Source: Elusimicrobiota bacterium
GTDB taxonomy: Bacteria > Elusimicrobiota > Elusimicrobia > UBA1565 > JACRDR01
Direction: 5' to 3'
Assembly: GCA_016207565.1 (NCBI GenBank)
Contig: JACQPK010000402.1
Location: 1 to 38,028 of the forward strand
Length of the DNA: 38,028 nucleotides
Shown here: one piece after another, positions 23,063 through 29,893 of the stretch
Numbering within the stretch: position 1 is the first letter of the stretch
Layout of the letters: the number at the start of each line of letters is the position of its first letter
Notes under the pieces: model-generated
What the model saw: only the letters and a program-made list of their open reading frames with translations
Database searches by the model: none
Told to the model about the DNA's origin: nothing
Program-made: the position numbers and the translations under genes

Positions 23063-23452
23063 ATGGCCCGCATCCTCAGCGTAGAAGACGACGTCGACCT
23101 CCAGCACATGCTGGCCATGGCCCTCCGGCTGGCGGGGCACGACGTGCTCTACGCCTACTCCGGCGAGGAGGGCATCCAGAAGGCGCTCGCGCTCGAGCCC
23201 GACATCGTGCTCTTGGACATGGCGCTCCCCATCTGCGACGGGGCCAGCGTCCTCGAGCGGCTCAAGGCGCACGCGAAAGGGAAGTACGTGCCCGTGATCG
23301 TCCTCACGGGGAACTGGAACGACCCCCGGTTCTGCGAAGAGAAGATGTCGGCGATGGGGGCGGTCGCCTACCTCAAGAAGCCCTTCCGCGTCGAGCGCCT
23401 GCGCGACGCGATCGCGAAGATCCTGAGCCACAAGAAGCGTCCGCGGGATTGA
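23063..23452 (+). CDS. Stand-alone response-regulator receiver (CheY-like) protein
   Basis: 129 residues from ATG 23063; a GTG at 23039 would add eight residues without conserved sequence. Receiver-domain residues: acidic pair E8-D9/D10 in LSVEDDVDLQ, phospho-acceptor D52 in PDIVLLDMALP, Thr in VIVLTGNW and Lys in YLKKPF. It has no output domain, so it acts by protein contact or in a phosphorelay. No histidine kinase is encoded nearby. A weak promoter candidate is TTGCAT (23020-23025) with CAAACT (23043-23048). Confidence 0.92.
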   Translation: MARILSVEDDVDLQHMLAMALRLAGHDVLYAYSGEEGIQKALALEPDIVLLDMALPICDGASVLERLKAHAKGKYVPVIVLTGNWNDPRFCEEKMSAMGAVAYLKKPFRVERLRDAIAKILSHKKRPRD

Positions 23453-23477
23453 CGTAACCCGGCCCTCCTGGTATAAC
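23449..23477 (+). promoter_or_regulatory. Sigma70 promoter of proC (predicted leaderless transcript)
   Basis: TTGACG at 23449-23454 (overlapping the stop codon of the response regulator), 17-bp spacer, TATAAC at 23472-23477. The expected transcription start coincides with the GTG at 23484, and no SD exists. Confidence 0.75.
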
Positions 23478-23483
23478 TCGCCC

Positions 23484-24308
23484 GTGCTGAAAGATAGATC
23501 CATCGCCGTGCTCGGCGCCGGGCACATGGGCGGAGCCCTCATCGGCGGGCTCGTGCGCGGCAAGCTGGTCTCCCCGAAAGACATCACGGCGACCCGGCGG
23601 AACCCGGAGGCCCTCGAGGAGCTCCGGCGCAAATGGGACATCCACACCGCCTCCGACAGCCGGCGAGCGGTCAAGGGCGCCGACATCGTGATCCTGGCGG
23701 TGAAGCCGCAAGGCGCCGGCGCGACCCTCGACGAGATCGCCCCGGCCTGCCGCAAGGACCAGCTCTTCATCAGCGTGATGGCGGGCATCCAGACCTCGTT
23801 CATCAACGCGCGCCTGAAGAAGCCCTGCCCGGTCGTCCGGGCCATGCCGAACACCCCCGTGCTCGTCGACGAAGGCGCCACCGCGATCGCCGCCGGCGCC
23901 CACGCGGGCGAATCCGATCTCAAGACCGCCGAAACGATATTTAAGGCCGTCGGCCGCGTCGAGGTGCTGCCGGAGAACCTGTTGGACGCCGTCACCGGCC
24001 TCTCCGGCTCGGGGCCCGTCTACATCTACATGGTGATCGAGGCGCTCACCGACGGCGGAGTGAAGATGGGCATCCCGCGCGCGGTGGCCGCCCGCCTCGC
24101 CGCCCAGACCGTCTACGGGGCGGCGAAGCTCGTCCTGGAGACCGGCAAGCACCCGGCGATCCTCAAAGACGAGGTCACGACGCCCGGCGGCACGGCCATC
24201 GCCGCGGTCCACGAGCTGGAGTCGAAGGGCCTGCGCACCGTCTTGATCGACGCCGTCGTGACCGCCACCAAGCGCTCCAAAGAGCTGAGCGACCTCTTCG
24301 GAAAATAG
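23484..24308 (+). CDS. proC: Pyrroline-5-carboxylate reductase
   Basis: 274 residues; last step of proline synthesis, NAD(P)H-dependent. Dinucleotide loop VLGAGHMGGALIGGL (residues 9-23), then ILAVKPQ, VVRAMPNTPVLVDEGA, LSGSGPVYIYMVIEALTDGGVKMG, and the C-terminal signature DEVTTPGGTAIAAVHELE. Length is typical. The GTG start lies 7 bases after the -10 of a very good promoter, implying initiation without a leader or SD. Confidence 0.97.
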   Translation: MLKDRSIAVLGAGHMGGALIGGLVRGKLVSPKDITATRRNPEALEELRRKWDIHTASDSRRAVKGADIVILAVKPQGAGATLDEIAPACRKDQLFISVMAGIQTSFINARLKKPCPVVRAMPNTPVLVDEGATAIAAGAHAGESDLKTAETIFKAVGRVEVLPENLLDAVTGLSGSGPVYIYMVIEALTDGGVKMGIPRAVAARLAAQTVYGAAKLVLETGKHPAILKDEVTTPGGTAIAAVHELESKGLRTVLIDAVVTATKRSKELSDLFGK

Positions 24309-24351
24309 GGCTTGCGGCCGGCCCTTTTGGGGCTATCCTAGGAGGAGGCCT

Positions 24352-26010
24352 ATGCCCCCGACGGCCCTCCTGCTGGCGCTGGTTCTCTCCCCCGCCGCGG
24401 CTCAGCCGGCGCCGACTTTGGAAGAGGCCATCGCCGCGATCCGCGAGAAGGCGAAACCCGCGTACCTGGCCCCCAGCGACATCCGGCAAGCCGTCCCCGC
24501 CGCGGAGCTTTCCAGGCTCAACGACCCCGCGCTCAAGAGCGCCGATGAGCCCGGCGCCCGGCGCTCGAAGATCGAGCGTTTCCTCGAGGCCCTCGACGGC
24601 ATCGAGCGCCTCCAGAACGCGACGGCGCAGGCCCCCCTGGCGCCCGCCGAGAAGCACCGGCTCGTCGTGCTCATCAAGCAGCAGCTCCGCCTCGAGGACA
24701 AGGAGCACTCGGCGGCCATCGGCGTCTACCGGCCCGGACAGCAATTGCCGGGCCCGCTGCAGCCGGGTCCGGGCCGGGCCGAACCCGCCATGCCTCCTCG
24801 CGAGGCGCGGGTCGATCTCGGAAACGCGCAGGCCGCCGTCGGCCGCGTCGGCCCCGGCGACCCCTTCGGCCCGGCTCGCGACGCCGGCGCGCTGGGATCG
24901 GCCGCTCCCGCCGCCCCCGAGGCCCTCCGGCCGGGCGCCCCTTCGGTGTCGCCGATCGCGGCCAACCTCGCGGTCGCGCGCCGCAACCGCATCGAAGGCG
25001 ACCGCCTCGTCGAGGCCGAGTTCCGGAGCGCCTACCGCGAAAACGGCGGCGGGGCGATCAGCATCCAAGACGCGGTCAAGTTCTACGAAGAAGCGGGCGA
25101 CCGCGACCTGCGGCCGGGCGAAGGCGCGCTGGGCTACACCGCGCGCGTGACCGGCGCGACGGTCGCGAGGCATCTGCTCGAGGGCGTGGGCGAGGTCCAG
25201 GAGACGGTCCTCAAGCAGGCCTGGGCCACCGGCTCGACCCAGATGAGCGACCAGGGCCGGCGGGGCGTGGCGATCGCCGCGATCGGCGCCGTGGGCCGAT
25301 TCGCCACCGACGCGATCCCCGGAGGCGCCCAGGCGAAGACCGTGGCCAAGGTAGGCGTACAGACGCTCGAGCGGAAGGTCGCGGGGGCCGCGACGCGCGC
25401 GGCCGACGACAGCCTCGACTTCTCGGCTCTCGCCCCGCGGCCGGCGCCCGCGCCGTCGAAAGCCCCCGGCGATATCGCGGACCTCGACTTCACCGCTTCG
25501 GCCGCGGCCGGCCCCTCGCCGGCGCAGGACCTCGGCCGCTCCCTGACCGCCCAGGAACGCCGGGAGGGCCAGCTTCGCCACGCGGAGCTGCAGAAGTCCG
25601 CGGAGTACGGCAAGGTGCAGCAGGAATACCGCCGGGCGTATCTGGCCGGAGTCGAGCGGGAGCTGCGCGGCCAAGGACTGCGCCTCGACGACGTCTACGT
25701 GCACGGCACCGGGGCCCCCGCGATGCGCGGGATCGTCCGCACGCGCGGGATGATGTCGGAGACCAACGCCTACGGCCAAAACGGCGTCTGGGCCGTCGAC
25801 GGCGGCCAGCTCTCCGACACCTTCGCCTACGCCTGGCGCGCCGGGCCGGGCCAAGGCGAGCGGGCCGTCACGGTGATCATCCGCAAGGACACGGGTCTCG
25901 TCCCCGAAGGGCAGATCTTCAACCGCAACCCCACGATCGACGACATCGCGGGCTTCGTGGTCACCGACGGCAAGACCTCGACGTTCCTGCCCCCCCAGCA
26001 GGTCCGCTGA
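24352..26010 (+). CDS. Exported protein with candidate ADP-ribosyltransferase-like C-terminal domain
   Basis: 552 residues; excellent SD (AGGAGG) and a possible promoter TTGCGG-16 bp-TATCCT (24312-24339). Signal peptide residues 1-18 (LLLALVLSPAAAQ). Residues 20-130 are helical, 130-200 Pro/Gly/Ala-rich linker, 200-400 a helical region, 370-420 a second linker. The last 110 residues look like a compact domain: VYVHGTGAPAMRGIVRTRGM with H451-G452-T453, NAYGQNGVWAVD (478-483), SDTFAYAW with Y493, and VTVIIRKDTGLVPEG with E519. The HGT, then GVWxxD, then Y order resembles the H-Y-E type ADP-ribosyltransferase fold (PARP/diphtheria-toxin branch) seen in polymorphic toxins. The third catalytic Glu is not certain. 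No immunity gene is evident next door. Confidence 0.65.
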   Translation: MPPTALLLALVLSPAAAQPAPTLEEAIAAIREKAKPAYLAPSDIRQAVPAAELSRLNDPALKSADEPGARRSKIERFLEALDGIERLQNATAQAPLAPAEKHRLVVLIKQQLRLEDKEHSAAIGVYRPGQQLPGPLQPGPGRAEPAMPPREARVDLGNAQAAVGRVGPGDPFGPARDAGALGSAAPAAPEALRPGAPSVSPIAANLAVARRNRIEGDRLVEAEFRSAYRENGGGAISIQDAVKFYEEAGDRDLRPGEGALGYTARVTGATVARHLLEGVGEVQETVLKQAWATGSTQMSDQGRRGVAIAAIGAVGRFATDAIPGGAQAKTVAKVGVQTLERKVAGAATRAADDSLDFSALAPRPAPAPSKAPGDIADLDFTASAAAGPSPAQDLGRSLTAQERREGQLRHAELQKSAEYGKVQQEYRRAYLAGVERELRGQGLRLDDVYVHGTGAPAMRGIVRTRGMMSETNAYGQNGVWAVDGGQLSDTFAYAWRAGPGQGERAVTVIIRKDTGLVPEGQIFNRNPTIDDIAGFVVTDGKTSTFLPPQQVR

Positions 26011-26012
26011 CA

Positions 26013-26043
26013 GTCTCATCTGGTGCGACGCACCAGATGAGAC
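26013..26043 (+). terminator. 15-bp perfect hairpin after the 24352 gene
   Basis: GTCTCATCTGGTGCG (26013-26027), one-base spacer, exact complement (26029-26043), starting 2 bases after the TGA. It lies 11 bases before the next promoter -35. No U-tract follows; probably a U-less terminator or an insulating hairpin. Confidence 0.65.
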
Positions 26044-26054
26044 GATGCGTGCGG

Positions 26055-26083
26055 TTGACAAATCGCGCCAGGCCCGGCATAAT
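26055..26083 (+). promoter_or_regulatory. Sigma70 promoter of rnd
   Basis: TTGACA at 26055-26060, 17-bp spacer, CATAAT at 26078-26083. It would give a transcript with a leader of about 100 bases (26091-26191) before the TTG of RNase D. The leader contains GTCTCGCCGAGAGG-type inverted repeats but no obvious SD or known riboswitch. Confidence 0.65.
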
Positions 26084-26191
26084 TCAGGGACGGAGCGCGA
26101 CCGGGCTCCATACTAGAGACGGAAGGGACCCGGCGCAGCACGGATAGCGGAGTCTCGCCGAGAGGCTGACGGCCCCGCTTCCCGCCGAAAG

Positions 26192-27445
26192 TTGAGCGTG
26201 TCGCAATTGGAAACGGAACATCCCGTCGCCGTCATCGAGACTCTTTCGGACTTGGAGCAGTTGGCGGCGCACCTCGAGGGCATGGATCGCATCGCGGTCG
26301 ACCTCGAGTCCGACAGCTTCTATTCGTATCACGAGAAGGTCTGCCTGCTGCAGCTCTCCTCGGCCTCCGACGACTTCGTCATCGACCCGCTCGCCGTGCT
26401 CGACCTCTCGCCCCTGGCCGCGATCTTCCGCGATCCTAAGGTCGAGAAGGTCTTCCACGCGGGCGAGTACGACATCCTCTGCCTCAAGCGCGACTTCGGC
26501 TTCGAGGTCGCCAACGTCTTCGACACGATGATCGCGGCGCGGATCCTCGGCTCCAAGGAGCTCGGGCTCGCCTCCCTCATCCAGCGCTACTTCGACGTGA
26601 CCCTGTCGAAGAAGCTCCAGCGCTCGGATTGGGGCAAGCGCCCGCTGACCGCCGCCCAGATCGAGTACGCGCGGATGGACACGCACTACCTCCTCGCGCT
26701 CCGCGACATCCTCCACGAGGAGCTCGCCAAGCGCGACCTCGACGGCGACGCCGACGACGAGTTCGCGCGCCTCGTCCGCGTGCAGCCGATCGAGCGCGTC
26801 TTCGATCCGGACTCCTTCTGGCGTCTACCGGGCGCGCGGGCGCTCAGCGCGCAGCAGCGCGCGGTGCTCAAGGACCTCTACTACTACCGGGAGAAGACCG
26901 CCGCGCAGATGGACCGGGCGGCGTTCCGCGTCCTGCCCGAGCAGCTCCTCGTCCGGCTGGCCGAGGTGCTGCCGAAAGACCTCGACGGCGTGCAGAAGGT
27001 CCGCGGCATGACGCCGTATCTCTACAACCGGTTCGGCAAGGAACTCCTCGACCTCATCGAGGCGGGTCTGAAGAAGGAGCCGATCGAGCGCGAGCCCGAG
27101 CGCCCCGTGAACCGCCGCTGGGACACGATCACGATGCACCGCTACGAGTCGCTGCGGCAGTGGCGCAAGAAGAAGGCGGAGGAGCGCGGCGTCGACACCG
27201 TCGTGATCCTCGCGACCGACGACCTCCGCGAGATCGCGCAAGCGCCGCTTCGGGCGCCCCACGACGCGGACACCTGGCTCTCCACGCTGAGCGAACGAAA
27301 GCGCGAGCTCTACGGCGAGGAGCTGCTGGCGCTGCTCACGACGCCCGTATCCGACCCTGTCCCGAGCCGCCGCCGCCGTCGCCGTCGCCGCGGAGGCGGG
27401 GCAAACGGCGCCAACGGCACGGCCTCAACACCTCCCGCCGCCTGA
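26192..27445 (+). CDS. rnd: Ribonuclease D (DEDDy 3'-5' exonuclease with HRDC domain)
   Basis: 417 residues from TTG 26192; GTG 26198 is a near-equal alternative. The exonuclease domain has RIAVDLESDSF with D37 and E39, VFHAGEYDILCLKRDFG, NVFDTMIAARILG, and YARMDTHYLL with Y159 and D163: the full DEDDy set. An HRDC-type helical region spans about 205-290 (LSAQQRAVLKDLYYYREKTA; MTPYLYNRFGKELLDLI), followed by a second helical segment. The last 35 residues are an unusual basic/low-complexity tail (RRRRRRRRGG, then GANGANGTAS). It trims 3' ends of tRNA and other stable RNAs in known members. Confidence 0.94.
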   Translation: MSVSQLETEHPVAVIETLSDLEQLAAHLEGMDRIAVDLESDSFYSYHEKVCLLQLSSASDDFVIDPLAVLDLSPLAAIFRDPKVEKVFHAGEYDILCLKRDFGFEVANVFDTMIAARILGSKELGLASLIQRYFDVTLSKKLQRSDWGKRPLTAAQIEYARMDTHYLLALRDILHEELAKRDLDGDADDEFARLVRVQPIERVFDPDSFWRLPGARALSAQQRAVLKDLYYYREKTAAQMDRAAFRVLPEQLLVRLAEVLPKDLDGVQKVRGMTPYLYNRFGKELLDLIEAGLKKEPIEREPERPVNRRWDTITMHRYESLRQWRKKKAEERGVDTVVILATDDLREIAQAPLRAPHDADTWLSTLSERKRELYGEELLALLTTPVSDPVPSRRRRRRRRGGGANGANGTASTPPAA

Positions 27446-27539
27446 GCCGGATCGGATTACCGAACCTTTGTCGAGCCGCCATTCCGCCTCAATACCCGCC
27501 GGCTACCCTGCGGGGGTCCGCGAGCGATTTGGAGGAGCC

Positions 27540-28094
27540 ATGAGAGATATCACACCGTCGCGCGTCGCGCTGATCCTGGCGGCCGCCCTGGCGACCGCGG
27601 GCGGGTCCGCCGCGGAAAGCCGGACCCCGGCGAAGCCCAGCCCGCCCGACCGCATGCGCGCGGTGGAACCGACTTCGGCGCAGCCTCCGGAGGCCGCGGA
27701 GAACGAGGAGCCGGCGCCGGCCGAAGAGACGGCGGAGCTCGAGCCGCCGGACCGGAGCGGCCAGAACGCGGACATCTGGATCAGCATCCGGGCGGTCCGG
27801 GAGGGCCGGGAGCTCCGCCTGGCTCTCCTGACCAAGAGCGGCACGCAGGCCAACTGCAAGTTCCGCTCCGCGTCCGCCAAGGCGGACCTCACCGCGAATT
27901 TCCTCCCCGCGGTCAACCCGGACAAGCCGGATCAGGTCGACTTCCAGTACCAGGTCGAGCTGGCCGACCTCGATCCGGCCAAGCGAGGTTTTTCGGTACA
28001 AGGCGAGGCGGAGGCCAAGGCTGGGCAGCCGGAGACGCTCTTCGAGGCCGAGGGAAACAGTCTCACGGTGGAGGTCCGGATCCAGGAGAACTGA
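27540..28094 (+). CDS. Exported protein of unknown function
   Basis: 184 residues; GGAGGAG SD before ATG 27540. Signal peptide residues about 1-24 (VALILAAALATAGGSAAE). Residues 25-75 are a Pro/Glu-rich low-complexity linker (ENEEPAPAEETAELEPP). The C-terminal 110 residues form a beta-rich domain (DIWISIRAVREGRELRLALL; VDFQYQVELADLDPAKRGFSV) with a single Cys. No family recognised. It is convergent with the FKBP-type gene and overlaps its 3' end by 32 bp. Confidence 0.72.
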   Translation: MRDITPSRVALILAAALATAGGSAAESRTPAKPSPPDRMRAVEPTSAQPPEAAENEEPAPAEETAELEPPDRSGQNADIWISIRAVREGRELRLALLTKSGTQANCKFRSASAKADLTANFLPAVNPDKPDQVDFQYQVELADLDPAKRGFSVQGEAEAKAGQPETLFEAEGNSLTVEVRIQEN

Positions 28095-28566
28095 GCACGT
28101 CGACGACCTGCACCTCGAAGCGCAGAGTCTTTCCCGCGAGCGGGTGGTTCAGATTCAGCACCACCGCTTCCCCCTCGACCCGCTCGACTCTCGCCTGAAA
28201 CGGCCGCCCGTGGATCTCGCCTTGGACCGGCGTCCCCAGCGCGAGCTGCCGTGGGTCGGTGAAGCTCGCCCGCGCGACGCGGATGAAGGCGGCGGGGTTC
28301 TCCGGGCCGAAGGCCTCCTTCGGCGGCACGCGTACCGTGCGTTTCTCCCCCGCCTTGGCGCCCTCGAGGCGGCGCTCGAGTCCGGCGAGGATCTGCCCGG
28401 AGCCGTGCGCGTAAATCAGGGGGCCGCGCGCGGCGGTCGTATCGAGCACCTTCTTGCCGGCCAAGAGCGTGTAGTGCGCCTTCACGACGGCGCCGTGCCG
28501 GACGGTGCCCGACTCGCGCGCCGGGGCGCACGCGCCCGCCAGGAGCAGCACTAGCGCCCAAGCCAT
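28063..28566 (-). CDS. FKBP-type peptidyl-prolyl isomerase, SlyD-like, probable lipoprotein
   Basis: 167 residues from ATG 28566. N-terminus MAWALVLLLAGAC resembles a lipoprotein signal with Cys13, though -3 is Ala. The FKBP/SlyD fold follows: GAVVKAHYTLLAGKKVLDTTA, then LIYAHGSGQILAGLERRLEGAKAGEKRTV, VPPKEAFGPENP, an inserted IF domain (VPVQGE...FQARVERVEGEAVVLNLNHPLAG) and KTLRFEVQVVDV. The GxILxGLE and NHPLAGK motifs are diagnostic. An envelope-located folding catalyst is inferred from the signal. The last gene of the minus-strand set, overlapping the HTTM gene by 16 bp. Confidence 0.93.
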   Translation of the reverse strand: MAWALVLLLAGACAPARESGTVRHGAVVKAHYTLLAGKKVLDTTAARGPLIYAHGSGQILAGLERRLEGAKAGEKRTVRVPPKEAFGPENPAAFIRVARASFTDPRQLALGTPVQGEIHGRPFQARVERVEGEAVVLNLNHPLAGKTLRFEVQVVDVLSSPGSGPPP

Positions 28567-29429
28567 CGCGCGACCTCCTTCGGCGGGATGAAGAGCAGGA
28601 GCTGGAACGGGAACGTGAACAAGAACGTCGTCGTCGGCACATGGAGCGACAGGCCCAGCATGAGCTGGAAGAAGAGCCCCAGCCCGATCCCGAACCAGCG
28701 TAGCGCCGGGACGTAGAGCAGCACCGGCGCGGCGAGCTCCGCGGCCACCACGGAGAGCCCGATCGACTTGCACAACCCGGGCCGCGGCGCGAGGAAGGCT
28801 TTCAGGAAGAAGCCGTCCTTCACGATCCCGCCCGGCGGGTTGTTCATGAGGTAGTGATACGGGTTCGCCGCCCACCAGTTGCCCGGCTGCAGCTTGCACC
28901 AGCCGGTGTGCAGGTACGTGATCGCCAGCTGGAGCTGCAGGAGCCGAAGCAAAAACAGCGGCCGCTTCGCCGGGCGCCTCCACAGCCTCGCGTCGATGGA
29001 AAAGTGGTCGCCCGGATACGGCGTAAGCGCCATGAGGAAAAGCGTCACGAGCAGGATGTCGATCGAGAGCATCCCGTGGGGCGTGAAGTTCAGGCAGTAG
29101 AAGTAGTTCGCGCACACAAAGAGCAGGATCGCGCTCGCCTGGGTCAAAAACCCCGCGAGGAACGCGAGCCAGCTCGCGACGAAGGCCGCCGCCAGCGCCC
29201 CGACGAGCCACTCCGGGCTCGCGTCGACGCTCTGCGCGAGCCACGCGGGGAAGTACTGGAGGTTCTTCGTCTTGAACGCCCACGCCGAGTAGTTGTCCCG
29301 GAACTCGGCGAGCGTCGGGAGGAACTGCGCGCCGACGGCCGCCGCCACGGGGAAGCGGAACAGCGCCAGCGAGACGGAGGACTCCTCCTCGAGGAAAAAC
29401 CGGTCGAACGCCTTCAGAACGGTCGGCAT
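28551..29429 (-). CDS. HTTM-domain (vitamin K gamma-carboxylase-like) integral membrane protein
   Basis: 292 residues from ATG 29429. Six or more hydrophobic helices with the HTTM pattern: SVSLALFRFPVAAAVGAQFL, a loop WLAQSVDAS, CANYFYCLNF (reading into TPHGMLSIDILLV), RLLQLQLAITYLHTGWCKL, and QPGNWWAANPYHYLMN. HTTM proteins are relatives of vitamin-K-dependent gamma-carboxylase; in bacteria the reaction is unproven. The upstream 159-residue gene overlaps it by 16 bp and is probably its partner, as HTTM proteins are often paired with small membrane proteins. An 8-bp hairpin (29438-29455) lies just before the start and may control translation. Confidence 0.85.
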   Translation of the reverse strand: MPTVLKAFDRFFLEEESSVSLALFRFPVAAAVGAQFLPTLAEFRDNYSAWAFKTKNLQYFPAWLAQSVDASPEWLVGALAAAFVASWLAFLAGFLTQASAILLFVCANYFYCLNFTPHGMLSIDILLVTLFLMALTPYPGDHFSIDARLWRRPAKRPLFLLRLLQLQLAITYLHTGWCKLQPGNWWAANPYHYLMNNPPGGIVKDGFFLKAFLAPRPGLCKSIGLSVVAAELAAPVLLYVPALRWFGIGLGLFFQLMLGLSLHVPTTTFLFTFPFQLLLFIPPKEVARWLGR

Positions 29430-29893
29430 GAGTAGAGGGGCGCCTGAAGGCGCCCGGACGGATTCTCCCCGCCCAGGTCCTGGTATTGGTACCGGACGAC
29501 GCTGAAATCCGGGTACTCCGGGAACTTGCGCCGGAGGAAGTTGCAGAAGTCCCACGGCCGCCCGGCGGCGGCGTAAAGCATCCCGCGGCGGATGTTGTCG
29601 AAGCCGACGTAGCGCGTCGCGAAGACGCGGTGCGGATCGATCAGCGTCGCCGTCGTCTTCGAGACGCCGTAGACCTCGAGGCCGCCGGCCGTGTCGCCCA
29701 CCTCGTAGAACATGATCCAGCCGGCGGGCGGGAACAGCAGCGGCAGCTTCGGCAGGTCGACCGGACGGCCGGCGAGCCGCGCGGCGACGGGCGCGAGCTG
29801 GAACGCCCGGAGCGTCTCGTAGACGAAGAGCGCGAGCCAAGCGACGATGAACAGCCTGAGAAAGGCCCTCTTAGTGGTCTTCGAAGGACTCAA
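29414..29893 (-). CDS. Small membrane-anchored partner of the HTTM protein
   Basis: 159 residues from TTG 29893, inside the end of the AmrB-AmrA gene. One N-terminal transmembrane helix (about residues 10-27, FLRLFIVAWLALFVYETL). The remainder is soluble: LFPPAGWIMFYEVGDTAGGLEVYG, DPHRVFATRYVGFDNIRRGML and a Cys-Tyr rich C-terminal part (CNFLRRKFPEYPDF). FPPAGWxMF followed by a Gly-rich strand resembles the extracytoplasmic companion encoded with HTTM proteins. Family name unknown to me. The start codon choice is uncertain because no SD is visible. Confidence 0.7.
   Translation of the reverse strand: MSPSKTTKRAFLRLFIVAWLALFVYETLRAFQLAPVAARLAGRPVDLPKLPLLFPPAGWIMFYEVGDTAGGLEVYGVSKTTATLIDPHRVFATRYVGFDNIRRGMLYAAAGRPWDFCNFLRRKFPEYPDFSVVRYQYQDLGGENPSGRLQAPLYSCRPF

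Noticed and set aside
21665-23995. 776-codon minus-strand frame opposite the repeat protein and proC
   Set aside because: The Val/Ala-rich tract is the complement of the EDVRDRR repeats; no promoter, and it spans three genes on the other strand.
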